The position numbers and the translations under genes were made by a program. The notes beneath the pieces are model-generated. The model ran no database searches. It was given only the letters and a program-made list of their open reading frames with translations, and was not told the DNA's origin. From Halobacillus amylolyticus (GTDB lineage Bacteria > Bacillota > Bacilli > Bacillales > Halobacillaceae), in the NCBI RefSeq assembly GCF_022921115.1, contig NZ_CP095075.1, forward strand, positions 1,371,001-1,435,000: 64,000 nt of DNA, given 5' to 3'. The stretch's first letter is position 1, and each line of letters begins with the position of its first letter. Below are positions 26,484-35,935 of the stretch, piece by piece.

Positions 26484-26837
26484 TTATTGGTGTTTTTTAT
26501 TTTTGATGAACTTAGGTAACCTGCTCTCTATGAACACATAAGAAACGATCCTTAGGACAACAGGATAGAGAGCCAACAGCCCGATTAAGTCGCCTATTTG
26601 TCCCAGCGTGTTCGTAGTAATCATCCATAGGGACAAGGCCAACATTAGAATGACTGTAATTAAACCACTCCTGCCATTAATTGGTGTCCACGTTCCAGCA
26701 ATGGTTCTTGTTTCCTCTTCTATCTTTTCGAAACAGCGATAATGATAGGGACGGACTCTAAACCAGTTAGAAGCGGTTACTAATTCATCACGATCTCGTA
26801 TCTCTTTGTAGCAATAACGACATATTTTTGAGTTCAC
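26484..26837 (-). CDS. Small membrane protein with N-terminal metal-binding motif
   Basis: The 117-residue product starts with CRYCYK and, 27 residues on, YHYRCFEK, a C-x2-C plus H-x2-C arrangement suited to zinc. Two membrane segments follow (GLITVILMLALSLWMI and IGDLIGLLALYPVVL) and a basic C-terminus. GTG at 26837 follows AGGGG. The family is not recognised. Confidence 0.65.
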   Translation of the reverse strand: MNSKICRYCYKEIRDRDELVTASNWFRVRPYHYRCFEKIEEETRTIAGTWTPINGRSGLITVILMLALSLWMITTNTLGQIGDLIGLLALYPVVLRIVSYVFIESRLPKFIKNKKHQ

Positions 26838-26935
26838 TTAATCTACCCCTGAAGAAGATATTTTCATAATATAAGCAATACTTCCTGCTTTATTATAACT
26901 CAAATAGAGCTCTCCTTGCATGTCTTACCCAATCA

Positions 26936-28006
26936 CTACTTTTCGGCTCTTTGGATAATTGAAATGACTTCATTTTTTGTTCGTTTACTCTCGTATTTCT
27001 CCATATTATTGAGCAGTTGCTCTTTGTTGTCCATTAAATGTTTTAATTCTTTCAGCAAGCTATCGGAATTAAGCTCTTCTTCCTCAAGCTTGTGAGCATA
27101 GCCTTGCTTTACGAAAGAGTCGGCATTTAATATTTGATCACCACGGCTGGCTTTCCTTGATAAAGGGATAAGCAGCATTGGTTTTTTTAATGCCAAAAAT
27201 TCAAAAATGGCATTGGAGCCAGCCCGGGAAATGATATAATGGCTAGCGGCAAATAGGTCCTTCAATTCATCACTTACATATTCAAATTGAGCATAGCCAG
27301 GACGGTTGATTGTCTCATCCTTTTGCCCTTGACCGCATATATGGATGATTTGTACTTCCTGTAATAGTTCATCTAAATTTGTGCGGATGGCATCGTTGAT
27401 TTTTTTCGATCCTGTACTCCCCCCCATAACTAAAACAACCGGCTTACTCGTCGTCAGTCCGCTATAGGAGAGGCCTTTGCTTCTGTCCCCTGTAAAAAGT
27501 TCTTCCCGGACAACCGCCCCGATATATTGTCCTTTTTCTTCAGGTAAATGCTGCATCGTTTCCGGAAAGGTAGCCAATACCTTTTTAGCAAAAGGAAAAG
27601 AAAGCTTATTAGCGAGACCTGGAGTATAATCGGATTCGTGGATGATCGCCGGCACACGATTTAATTTCGCAGCAGCGACCACGGGGACCGAAACAAATCC
27701 ACCTTTTGAAAAAATGACCTGAGGCTTACGTTTTCTTATAATTCTGAGTGATTGGATTAGCCCCTTCATAACCTTAAACGGATCCTTGAGGTTCTCCTTG
27801 GACATATAACGGCGCAGTTTCCCTGTTGATATCCCATGGTAGGTTACACCCTCTAAAGAACTAATTAATTGTTTTTCTATCCCTTGATAGGATCCTATAT
27901 AGTCAACTTGATAGCCTTGTCTTTGAAATTCAGGAATAAGAGCCAGGTTCACAATAACGTGCCCTGCTGTTCCTCCTCCAGTAAATAAAATACGCTTCTG
28001 CTTCAA
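26936..28006 (-). CDS. murG: MurG-type UDP-GlcNAc:lipid I glycosyltransferase
   Basis: The 356-residue protein has the GT28 layout: GGGTAGHVIVNLAL at the N-terminus (loop binding lipid I), FSKGGFVSVPVVAAA, ESDYTPGLAN, then the C-terminal UDP-GlcNAc domain with VMGGSTGSKKIN and SRAGSNAIFEFLALKKPMLLIPL. It adds GlcNAc to lipid I on the inner membrane face. It stands alone rather than in a dcw cluster, and with its FSKGGF and HESDYTPG variants is like the second MurG found in some bacilli, so it may be a paralogue. The start is TTG at 28006. Confidence 0.88.
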   Translation of the reverse strand: MKQKRILFTGGGTAGHVIVNLALIPEFQRQGYQVDYIGSYQGIEKQLISSLEGVTYHGISTGKLRRYMSKENLKDPFKVMKGLIQSLRIIRKRKPQVIFSKGGFVSVPVVAAAKLNRVPAIIHESDYTPGLANKLSFPFAKKVLATFPETMQHLPEEKGQYIGAVVREELFTGDRSKGLSYSGLTTSKPVVLVMGGSTGSKKINDAIRTNLDELLQEVQIIHICGQGQKDETINRPGYAQFEYVSDELKDLFAASHYIISRAGSNAIFEFLALKKPMLLIPLSRKASRGDQILNADSFVKQGYAHKLEEEELNSDSLLKELKHLMDNKEQLLNNMEKYESKRTKNEVISIIQRAEK

Positions 28007-28106
28007 AATTTCATCGCCCTTTCATCGGTGTCTTACTTAGGTAACACTGTACAAACTATGCTATAATCCTTGTCCTATAGGAATTGTATCAAAAAGGAGA
28101 TCGCCT

Positions 28107-29489
28107 ATGTATGAAACAAAGACATTAAAAGAAAAAATAAAACTATTTACCGTTATTCTCATTCCTATTTTTATTACACAGGTTGGCATGTATGCAATGA
28201 ATTTCTTTGATACGATTATGTCTGGCCAAGCAGGTCCAAACGATTTAGCCGGTGTAGCTATTGGCTCTAGCATATGGCTGCCCATTTTTACGGGGCTAAA
28301 TGGAATATTGATGGCCATTTCACCAATCGTAGCACAGCTAAAAGGGGCAAAGCAGGATAAAGTTATTCCTGAATCAGTCAAACAAGGAGTTTATTTATCC
28401 ATTGTCATTGCATGTTTAATCGGCGGGATTGGTTTCTTCTTAATTGATCCTATTTTGTCGTTAATGGACCTTGAATCAGGGGTACGTCATATCGCTAAAT
28501 ACTATCTTATCAGCTTAGGAACCGGAATTATTCCTTTATTCGTTTTTAACATCCTACGTTCATTTATTGATGCCCTTGGTCACTCAAGAATATCAATGAT
28601 GATCATTTTACTGACATTACCTACTAACATTTTCTTTAATTACGTGCTGATTTTTGGTAAATGGGGCTTCCCTGAACTCGGTGGAATCGGGGCAGGCTTA
28701 GCGACCTCCTTAACGTATTGGGTGGCTTTTGGGATTATCGCTTTTGTTATCCATAAGCTTTACCCACTTCGAACCTACGGAATCTTCACAAATTGGGTTT
28801 CCCCTTCCCTTAAAAGCTGGTGGGAGCAACTAAAAATTGGTGTCCCTATAGGATTCGCTATCTTCTTTGAAACAAGTATCTTTTCAGCCGTTACCTTTTT
28901 CATGACAGAGTACGATACCTACACAGTCGCCGCACACCAGGCAGCCATTAACTTTGCCTCATTTGTATATATGATGCCATTAAGCATTGCCTTTACATTA
29001 ACGATTGCCGTCGGTTATGAAGTCGGGGCTAGACGGTTCACCGATGCAAGGACATACTCTTATCTAGGAATTACCGTGGCCGTTTGTATGTCTGTTGTAG
29101 CTGGAGCGATTCTTTACATCTTTGATGACACTGTCGCAAGGCTGTATAGTTCTAATCAACGTGTAATTGAACTAACAAAAAACTTTATCTTCTTCGCTAT
29201 CTTTTTTCAGCTTTCTGACGGCTTCGGTGCTCCTATTCAGGGGGTTTTACGGGGCTACAAAGATGTAACGATTACTCTCATCATGTCGTTTGTTTCCTAC
29301 TGGGTGATTGGATTGCCAACTGGATATCTATTAGCCAATTATTCAGGCCTTGGTCCATATGGATATTGGATGAGTTTAATTGTTGGTTTAACAGCTGGAG
29401 CGATCACGCTAATGCTGCGCATGCTTTATCTGCAGCGGAAGAATATTCGGCTTTATCAGGTTAAGGGGGAAGACTCTAGTTCAGTTTAA
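28107..29489 (+). CDS. MATE family multidrug exporter (NorM-like)
   Basis: The 460-residue protein has about twelve membrane segments and MATE landmarks: VGMYAMNFFDTIMSGQAGPNDLAGVAIGSS in the first bundle, SPIVAQLKGA, and AHQAAINFASFVYMMPLSIA in the second half. It should exchange cationic drugs for Na+ or H+; Na+ is likely in a halophile. AAAGGAGA precedes the ATG. TATAAT at about 28060 has no clear -35. It is divergent from murG and is followed by the long tandem array. Confidence 0.9.
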   Translation: MYETKTLKEKIKLFTVILIPIFITQVGMYAMNFFDTIMSGQAGPNDLAGVAIGSSIWLPIFTGLNGILMAISPIVAQLKGAKQDKVIPESVKQGVYLSIVIACLIGGIGFFLIDPILSLMDLESGVRHIAKYYLISLGTGIIPLFVFNILRSFIDALGHSRISMMIILLTLPTNIFFNYVLIFGKWGFPELGGIGAGLATSLTYWVAFGIIAFVIHKLYPLRTYGIFTNWVSPSLKSWWEQLKIGVPIGFAIFFETSIFSAVTFFMTEYDTYTVAAHQAAINFASFVYMMPLSIAFTLTIAVGYEVGARRFTDARTYSYLGITVAVCMSVVAGAILYIFDDTVARLYSSNQRVIELTKNFIFFAIFFQLSDGFGAPIQGVLRGYKDVTITLIMSFVSYWVIGLPTGYLLANYSGLGPYGYWMSLIVGLTAGAITLMLRMLYLQRKNIRLYQVKGEDSSSV

Positions 29490-29586
29490 ACCCGCATTAC
29501 CCCTGGAAAAAATGCGAGTGTAAATGATATTAAAGCTATTAGAAAAATTCCAATTATAACTCCTGTAGTTATGCTAATGTTTATTC

Positions 29587-30069
29587 GGCGCTCACTCTTC
29601 CTTTATCGGCGCCCGCTCTTCCTTTATCGGCGCTCGCTCTTCCTTTATCGGCGCTCGCTCTTCCTTTATCGGCGCTCGCTCTTCCTTTATCGGCGCTCGC
29701 TCTTCCTTTATCGGCGCCCGCTCTTCCTTTATCGGCGCTCGCTCTTCCTTTATCGGCGCTCGCTCTTCCTTTATCGGCGCTCGCTCTTCCTTTATCGGCG
29801 CTCGCTCTTCCTTTATCGGCGCTCGCTCTTCCTTTATCGGCGCTCGCTCTTCCTTTATCGGCGCTCGCTCTTCCTTTATCGGCGCTCGCTCTTCCTTTAT
29901 CGGCGCTCGCTCTTCCTTTATCGGCGCTCGCTCTTCCTTTATCGGCGCTCGCTCTTCCTTTATCGGCGCTCGCTCTTCCTTTATCGGCGCTCGCTCTTCC
30001 TTTATCGGCGCTCGCTCTTCCTTTATCGGCGCTCGCTCTTCCTTTATCGGCGCTCGCTCTTCCTTTATC
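29587..30069. repeat. 23-copy 21-bp tandem array (GGCGCTCGCTCTTCC type)
   Basis: Twenty-three head-to-tail copies of a 21-base unit beginning GGCGCTCGCTCTTCC and ending TTTATC cover 483 bp with only a few C/T and A/G variants. The near identity implies recent expansion. Both strands are open for the 7-codon period, giving RRSLFLY on plus and SADKGRA on minus. A related five-unit array is at 54247-54360. The nearby hairpin (30071-30103, GGCGCT...GCCGCCG with CGGCGGC...GCGCC) caps it. Confidence 0.95.
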
Positions 30070-30070
30070 G

Positions 30071-30377
30071 GCGCTCGCCGCCGATCACACGGCGGCCTAG
30101 CGCCTAGAGTCGCTCCATCACACTGCGCACATCATCAGCATGGGGCACCGTCGATATTACAGATACCCATCAGCACCCATTTTGGGAATTCCTAGAGTGC
30201 CGACTATGACTAATCCAAGGCCGATAATTCACCAAGTTAATTAACAAAAAACCACCGAGCAATTGATTATGGAAGAAGTATGTTTAACCGGCGTATAAGT
30301 CCTATCCTTTTAACGAAAAATACTAATTAACCGAAGAAAGCTTATTTTAATACCGGGGTGCCAGGAGGAATTTTAGC
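30071..30377. other. Gap after the tandem array
   Basis: Apart from the GC-rich capping hairpin at 30071-30103 I see no gene, repeat or convincing promoter; an AGGAGG near 30364-30369 belongs to the ferritin-like gene. Confidence 0.5.
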
Positions 30378-30812
30378 ATGAATGAAAACAATGTTGTTAA
30401 GGAATTGAATGAATATTTAAAAGGTGAATACATGGGAATTCATGCTTACGAACATTACATCAAAAATACACAGGCTCAAGATATCAAAGCCGCATTACAA
30501 TTAATCCAGCAGGAGCATAAACAACATGCATTGAAAATTGCCGAAAGAATACAAGATCTTGGTGGGAAAGCGGCTGAAGACAATGGATTCATGGGTTCCG
30601 TACGAGAGTCAATGATGAATCTTAAAGGTTTTCCTGATACAACAGAAGAAATTTTGAAAGGTGTAGTAAAGGGACAACAGATGGGCATACGTACCACCGA
30701 AGATATTGTACGAGGGGACCTGGATTCAAAGAGCCGACAAATGGTTGAAGAGAATTTGGCTGAAGATAGGTCACATATTGACCAGTTGAACAACCTTATG
30801 CATTCGTATTGA
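30378..30812 (+). CDS. Ferritin-like four-helix protein (DUF2383 type)
   Basis: The 144-residue product is all-helical with an N-terminal LNEYLKGEYMGIHAYEHYI and EHKQHALKIAERIQDLGGKAA, and a later DIVRGDLD and ENLAEDRSHIDQLNNLM. The paired Glu and E-x2-H positions are those of ferritin-like diiron folds; DUF2383 or a PA2169-type protein fits best. A role in iron or oxidative stress is inferred only from the fold. AGGAGG precedes the ATG and a strong terminator follows. Confidence 0.8.
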   Translation: MNENNVVKELNEYLKGEYMGIHAYEHYIKNTQAQDIKAALQLIQQEHKQHALKIAERIQDLGGKAAEDNGFMGSVRESMMNLKGFPDTTEEILKGVVKGQQMGIRTTEDIVRGDLDSKSRQMVEENLAEDRSHIDQLNNLMHSY

Positions 30813-30829
30813 GTTATAAAACCTATTAG

Positions 30830-30858
30830 ACAAGGTCGTGGAAACCACGACCTTGTTT
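30830..30858 (+). terminator. Terminator of the ferritin-like gene
   Basis: ACAAGGTCGTGG and CCACGACCTTGT form a perfect 12-bp stem with an AAA loop, followed by TTTGG. Confidence 0.85.
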
Positions 30859-30893
30859 GGTTAAGAAGAAAATATACCGTTTGTTTTTCCTAA

Positions 30894-32321
30894 TTATTGA
30901 TTTAAATTCATGACGACTAGTCGTTCCTCTGTCATTTCCTCAACAGAATACTTCGGACCTTCTTTCCCTGAACCACTGTCTTTCACACCGCCATATGGCA
31001 TCAGATCCACTCGATATTGGGAAGAATCATTGATCATCAGCCCGCCGACTTGAACATGTTTGGCTGCATAGAAAGCTGTATCAAGATTTTGTGTGAATAT
31101 GCCGCCTTGCAATCCGTACTGGGACTTGTTGACCTCATTGATGCATTCTTTAATATCTGTAAACGGAAGGAGGCTGACAACCGGCGCGAATATTTCTTCA
31201 CACACAACTTTCATCTCAGGTGTAATATTTTGGAGAACCGTTGGATATAAAAGGGCACCCTCTCGTTTACCGCCGTGTACGACAGTTGCACCGGCTTGCT
31301 TCGCTTCCTCTACCCATTGCTCGGCGCGTTTTGCCTCATCTTCACTGATCATTGGTCCTACATCTGTTTGATCATCACTCGGATCGCCGACTATCAACTC
31401 TTTCACTGCTTTAATAAACTTTTCTTGGAATTCTTGCCGAACATCTTCATGGACGTAGAGACGCTGTACAGAGAGACAGACTTGTCCAGCAAAAGCAAAA
31501 CTCTTGGCGGCTGTATTTTTTGCTGCTGCATCTATATCTGCTTCTTTGTCAACAATAACCGGAGAGTTATTTCCAAGTTCAAGGATCAGCCTATTAAGGC
31601 CGGTATTTTGTTTAAGTTTAAGTCCGACTTCAGCACTCCCAGTAAACGTGTAAAGCTGGATGCGTCTATCTTTCATCATTTGATTGCCGACTGTTGACCC
31701 AGAGCCAACAACCACATTGAAGAATCCTTTTGGTAATCCAGCTTCATGAAACATTTCAGCTAACATTAAGGAAGCAACAGGTGTTTTACTAGCCGGTTTC
31801 AACACGACTGCATTCCCTGCAGCAATAGCTGGGGCAATTTTATGAGAAACAAGATTTAGTGGAAAGTTAAACGGACTGATCGCCCCGACCACACCAACTG
31901 GTACTTTAATCGTGAAGGCCATGCGGTTTTCGGAGCCTGGGGCTGATTCAACAGGCACCCCTTCTCCATGTATCCGCTTCGCTTCTTCCGCTGAAAGTTC
32001 GATTGTTTGTGTAGCACGGTCCACTTCTGTGCGTGCCTGTTTAAGCGGCTTCCCTGCTTCCATAGTAATGGTTTTTGCGAACTCTTCTTTATTTTCCTGT
32101 AAAAGCTCACTGACACGCTTGAGCACTTGATAGCGTTTATAGGGGGACATCTGCTGTTCTTTAAATGCACGTTCAGCGGCACTGATCGCTTGATCTACCT
32201 CTTTTTCAGATGCTTTTGCTACTGTTGCATACGTATCTTGTGTATATTTATTTGCTACATCTACTACGTCATCTGTATCTATCCATTCACCTTCTATATA
32301 TAATTTGAATTGCTTACCCAC
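30894..32321 (-). CDS. NAD(P)-dependent aldehyde dehydrogenase
   Basis: The 475-residue protein has the ALDH signatures in order: FNFPLNLVSHKIAPAIAAGNAVVLKPASKTP, FTGSAEVG, LELGNNSPVIV with the general-base Glu, FAGQVCLSVQRL with the catalytic Cys and, near the end, PYGGVKDSGSGKEGP. The sequence is closest in type to lactaldehyde or sulfolactaldehyde and GapN-like dehydrogenases of bacilli; the substrate cannot be read from sequence. GTG at 32321 follows AGGGAG. No operon partner is adjacent. Confidence 0.9.
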   Translation of the reverse strand: MGKQFKLYIEGEWIDTDDVVDVANKYTQDTYATVAKASEKEVDQAISAAERAFKEQQMSPYKRYQVLKRVSELLQENKEEFAKTITMEAGKPLKQARTEVDRATQTIELSAEEAKRIHGEGVPVESAPGSENRMAFTIKVPVGVVGAISPFNFPLNLVSHKIAPAIAAGNAVVLKPASKTPVASLMLAEMFHEAGLPKGFFNVVVGSGSTVGNQMMKDRRIQLYTFTGSAEVGLKLKQNTGLNRLILELGNNSPVIVDKEADIDAAAKNTAAKSFAFAGQVCLSVQRLYVHEDVRQEFQEKFIKAVKELIVGDPSDDQTDVGPMISEDEAKRAEQWVEEAKQAGATVVHGGKREGALLYPTVLQNITPEMKVVCEEIFAPVVSLLPFTDIKECINEVNKSQYGLQGGIFTQNLDTAFYAAKHVQVGGLMINDSSQYRVDLMPYGGVKDSGSGKEGPKYSVEEMTEERLVVMNLNQ

Positions 32322-32519
32322 AAGACATACTCCCTTTCAAATAATATCTACTTATGATATAGCCTTTTTATGCGGGGCGTAAACCCATTTTTATCTTTCA
32401 AATGTCACCATACCTTATGACCATCAAGCGGATTGATAATCTTAACGTTTATAAAAAAACAACTCGGGAAAATACATCAGCACAGCTCAAAATAACTCTT
32501 ACTTAAAGGATGATTTTTC

Positions 32520-33263
32520 ATGTCAAGTATTAAAGATAAAGTAGTCATTATTACAGGCGCATCAAGCGGGATTGGTGAGGAAACCGCCAAAGAATTAGCG
32601 GATAAAGGAGCAAATATCGTTCTGGCCGCTAGACGCGAGGAGCGTTTGAGAGATTTACAGGAGACGTTGAAGAGTAATGGAAGTAAAGTGATCTATCAAG
32701 TAACAGATGTCGCCTCTTATGAGGAAATGGAAGCGCTGGCTGAGAAGGCACATTCAGAATTTGGAAAAATAGATGTCATTGTGAATAATGCGGGACTTAT
32801 GCCGCTTTCTCTTCTCAATAAACGAAAGGTCGATGAATGGAATCAAATGATTGATGTCAATATCAAAGGAGTGCTTCACGGGATAGCAGCGGTTCTTCCT
32901 TATATGCGCGAGAGAAAAGAGGGACACATCATTAATGTTTCATCGGTTGCTGGTCATTCCGTTTCACCTGGCACTGCTGTATATAGTGGTACAAAATACG
33001 CTGTCCGAGCCATTACAGAAGGATTACGAAAAGAGGAATCGGTAAACAGCAATATTCGTGCGACGATTATCTCACCAGGGGCCGTCTCTACAGAATTAAC
33101 AGATACCATCACAGATGAAGACGTGAAAGCTGGTGTTGAAAAAAATTATCAACAAGCGATTAAACCGGATAGTATTGCGAGAACGATTCGCTTTGCGATT
33201 GAAGAACCGTCAGAAGTCGGAATTAACGAAATCCTTGTTCGTCCAACCGCTCAGGAAAAATAA
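32520..33263 (+). CDS. Short-chain dehydrogenase/reductase (NADP-type)
   Basis: The 247-residue classical SDR has [12 protein letters not shown], the basic AARREERL after strand 2 that suits [21 protein letters not shown] with the catalytic Ser and YSGTKYA with Tyr-Lys. [12 protein letters not shown] follows. The pattern is that of YdfG-like serine/3-hydroxy acid dehydrogenases; the substrate is unknown. Divergent from the aldehyde dehydrogenase; the hairpin at 33314 is its terminator. Confidence 0.9.
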   Translation: MSSIKDKVVIITGASSGIGEETAKELADKGANIVLAARREERLRDLQETLKSNGSKVIYQVTDVASYEEMEALAEKAHSEFGKIDVIVNNAGLMPLSLLNKRKVDEWNQMIDVNIKGVLHGIAAVLPYMRERKEGHIINVSSVAGHSVSPGTAVYSGTKYAVRAITEGLRKEESVNSNIRATIISPGAVSTELTDTITDEDVKAGVEKNYQQAIKPDSIARTIRFAIEEPSEVGINEILVRPTAQEK

Positions 33264-33313
33264 ACTTTTCTAGATCGAGTGACTGACCAAAATAAATGAT
33301 TTTTACGAAAGCT

Positions 33314-33345
33314 AGAATCCTTTTGACTTAATTCAAAAGGATTCT
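33314..33345 (+). terminator. Terminator of the SDR gene
   Basis: AGAATCCTTTTGA and TCAAAAGGATTCT form a 13-bp stem with a 6-base loop, followed by TTC and A-rich sequence; the T tract is weak. Confidence 0.65.
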
Positions 33346-33356
33346 TTCAAAAAACA

Positions 33357-33438
33357 CGATGATTGTGACCTAACTTATTGTGATTCTACCCAAAATCGCA
33401 AAGATTCTGTCCTAAATCATTGTGATTCTGCCCTAACG
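33357..33438. repeat. 21-bp AGAATC-type repeat, locus 2 (inverted)
   Basis: Four units of GATTCTACCCAAAAT type, the inverse of the 22915 and 42304 arrays, with 6-base spacers. It lies between convergent genes, next to the nupC terminator. Confidence 0.65.
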
Positions 33439-33478
33439 CAAAAAAGCCTGACCAAAGAAGTCTCTCTGGTCAGGCTTT
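33438..33478. terminator. Terminator of the nupC-like gene
   Basis: AAAAAGCCTGACCA and TGGTCAGGCTTTTT form a perfect 14-bp stem around a 13-base loop. Confidence 0.9.
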
Positions 33479-33489
33479 TTACTGATTTT

Positions 33490-34680
33490 TTATAGGAATA
33501 GTCCAGCCATCGTCGCAGAAAGCATGGAACCAAGTGTTGCACCAACAAGAAGCTTCATACCAAATCCTGATACACGAGCACCTTTGTCAGCGTCAATTCC
33601 TTGTACTGTACCAGCAATGATGCCAATAGATGAGAAGTTAGCGAAACTTGTCAGGAATACCGTAACAATACCAACTGTTTTTTCTGATACTTGATCAATC
33701 ATTCCTTGGAACTCAAGCATAGCAACGAATTCGTTTGTTACAATTTTGGTTCCCATAATTGCACCTGCGTCAATTACCTCTGAAGCAGGGATACCCATAA
33801 GGAGACCGATTGGAGCGATAAGATAGCCAAGTCCTTCCTGTAAAGTGAAGCCTGCGAATAGGAAAGAAAAGAGACCATTAACCAATTCAAGGGATGCGAT
33901 AAACGCGATCAGCATTGCCGCTACGATTAAAGCGATTTTACCACCGTCTAAGGCACCATTCCCCATCGCTTCAAAAAGACTTTTCGAACCAGACACGTCT
34001 TCAATATCTACGTAGTCTTCTTCTTTAGGCACTTTAACAGGTGCAATTAAAGAAGCGACAATAAGTGCACTAAACATATTTAGCGGAAGAGCAACTAGGA
34101 CATAATCGGCAGGTAAAATACCAATGTATGCACCGACAATGGAAGCTGATACAGACCCCATAGCTGAGGCACTTACGATATATAAACGATTATCACTCAA
34201 TTGTTTAAATTGTGACTTAATGGCAATAATGGCTTCGGATTGTCCGAAGAAGATACTGTTTACTGCGTTAAAAGATTCAATCTTAGGTAAGCGGGTAATA
34301 TAAGATAAGAACTGACCTAAATATTTAATAATAAACGGTAAGATCTTCAGGTAAGTAAGAACGGATAGAATGGTTGCAAAGAAGATTATTAATAGTAATA
34401 CATTAAAGAAGAATACAGAAGCTCCATCATCTGTTGCTACACCACCAAGAACAAAGTTGACACCCACGGTTCCATATTCAATGAGTTTGTTAAATACCCA
34501 TGATATTTTATTAATAATCCATGCCCCAACTTCTGTCTCAAACATAACAAAAGTTGTTATAAGCTGGGCCAGGAGCATAACACCAATACCGAAATAATTT
34601 ATATTTTTACGATCATTAGACATGAAGTATGCGATTCCAAGAATAGCACCAACGGCCAAAATACCTAGTAAGATGTCCAC
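33490..34680 (-). CDS. nupC: NupC-family nucleoside:cation symporter
   Basis: GTG at 34680 (MDILLGILAVGAILGIAYF) follows GAGGGGG and gives 396 residues; the longer frame to 34740 lacks a site. The concentrative nucleoside transporter pattern is clear: FFFNVLLLIIFFATILSVLTYLKILPFIIKYLGQ, NSIFFGQSEAIIAIK, SGS/SASAMGSVSASIVGAYI and NEFVAMLEFQG. It imports nucleosides with H+ or Na+. No purine-type riboswitch was seen upstream. Purine salvage pairs it functionally with the permease at 35936. Confidence 0.9.
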   Translation of the reverse strand: MDILLGILAVGAILGIAYFMSNDRKNINYFGIGVMLLAQLITTFVMFETEVGAWIINKISWVFNKLIEYGTVGVNFVLGGVATDDGASVFFFNVLLLIIFFATILSVLTYLKILPFIIKYLGQFLSYITRLPKIESFNAVNSIFFGQSEAIIAIKSQFKQLSDNRLYIVSASAMGSVSASIVGAYIGILPADYVLVALPLNMFSALIVASLIAPVKVPKEEDYVDIEDVSGSKSLFEAMGNGALDGGKIALIVAAMLIAFIASLELVNGLFSFLFAGFTLQEGLGYLIAPIGLLMGIPASEVIDAGAIMGTKIVTNEFVAMLEFQGMIDQVSEKTVGIVTVFLTSFANFSSIGIIAGTVQGIDADKGARVSGFGMKLLVGATLGSMLSATMAGLFL

Positions 34681-34908
34681 GCTTAAGTTCCCCCTCAAAA
34701 AGTTTAAATCATCAGATACACAAAATGAAAATGCTTTCATGATCTGTTTCTAATATGGATTTTAACAGGTTGTCAGACGTCTTGCAATACTTATTCAATT
34801 GATAGAATTTTCATTAAATCGATCTTTATCCTCATTTATCGATATTATTCCCTACAACTAAGCATTTACAATATATTTTTTAGATTTAGGAATTTTTCTT
34901 AAAAGATA

Positions 34909-34942
34909 AAAAAGCCGCTGAATGAATTATTCAGCAGCTTTT
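34909..34942. terminator. Terminator of the LysM-CAP pseudogene
   Basis: AAAAGCCGCTGAAT and TTCAGCAGCTTTT form a stem of about 13 bp with one mismatch; T-run on the minus strand. Confidence 0.8.
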
Positions 34943-34949
34943 CTTCCTC

Positions 34950-35577
34950 CTACTTGCTTATAAACATTTGTGTCCAGTAGGTTCCATAACTTCCACCTTT
35001 AGCATATCCAACACCAATATGTGTCAAGTTGGCATCTAAGATTTTCTTTCGGTGTCCAGGACTGTCCATCCGTTAACTACCTCTTCAGCTGACCGCTGTC
35101 CTGCTGCGATATTTTCAGCAGCACTTTGATAGTCAATATTAAAATCTCGCATCAATTGAAAAGGGGACCCATACGTTGGAGAACGATGGGAAAAGTAATT
35201 ATTTTTTTGCCATATCTCTCGATTTATAGCGGGCAACTCTCGATAGCTGCCAATCTTTTTCCAACCTACTCAACCCGTGTTCTGCCCGTTTTGATTTGTT
35301 AAGTCAATGACTTGCTGTTCAACTGATTTTATCTTTCTATTTAATGGAATTCTTACACGATCACAAGGATAGATTAAATCTGGATTTGAAAACTGAGGGT
35401 TTGTATGAATAATTTCTGATAACCCGATACGATAACTTTGCGATATTTTCCATAGTGTGTCACCACTTTTAACCGTGTACGTATCCATTTGCTTAGCCTG
35501 TATAACTGATGGGATGGCTGTACAGTAAATAGTACGGCTGATATGATCAGTACACAGAATCCAACCCAGCTTTTCAC
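34950..35577 (-). pseudogene. LysM + CAP (SCP/YkwD-like) secreted protein, frameshifted
   Basis: GTG at 35577 with GAGGAG starts a signal peptide (MKSWVGFCVLIISAVLF). A shift leads to the LysM frame (TYTVKSGDTLWKISQ; SNPDLIYPCDRVRIP). Near 35290 CAAGAACGG seems to have lost a G, so QERAEHGLSRLEKDW is out of frame. An A-run near 35213 shifts again into NNYFSHRSPTYGSPFQL and AENIAAGQRSAEEVVNGW. A last shift near 35060 puts MDSPGHRKKILDA and GTYWTQMFISK in another frame. Four indels break an otherwise well-preserved YkwD-like spore or wall protein. Confidence 0.85.
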
Positions 35578-35579
35578 AA

Positions 35580-35935
35580 TAAAATTGCTCCTCTACAGTA
35601 GATTATGAACTAGTTTTGTCTAACTTGATCGTAAAATATGTAGAAAAGATTCAACTAGGATTAACTTCTCTTATAAAAACCAAAATGCACCCTCCGGTGG
35701 TCAACCGAAGAGTGCTATACCTAAGGGGAGGTATATCATTTTTTATAATGAAAGGCTCGTGCAACACTAATGTACCACGACCTGTTCACCAAACTTCCTA
35801 TTCTCTAACGCTTTAAAGTGTGTTTCTATATATTAGACGAACCAGCTAACCAAAAGGTTTCAATAACTTTAAAATGATTATGTTAGTGTTTACTACATGC
35901 TGTTGCATGAGGAGCTAATTCAGTCACTTCAGAAC
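35580..35935. other. Gap with two hairpins
   Basis: GCACCCTCCGGT / ACCGAAGAGTGC (35686-35714, minus strand followed by ATTTTGGTTTTT) and TATACC / GGTATA (35716-35735) are adjacent hairpins, possibly a terminator pair. No credible gene is present. Confidence 0.45.

Noticed and set aside
29587..30069. CRISPR array
   Set aside because: Units are contiguous and 21 bp, with no unique spacers and no cas genes in the window.
29571..30107. 178-codon frame of repeated RRSLFLY
   Set aside because: It is the translation of a 21-bp tandem array, has no ribosome site, and is open on both strands because the period is a multiple of three.
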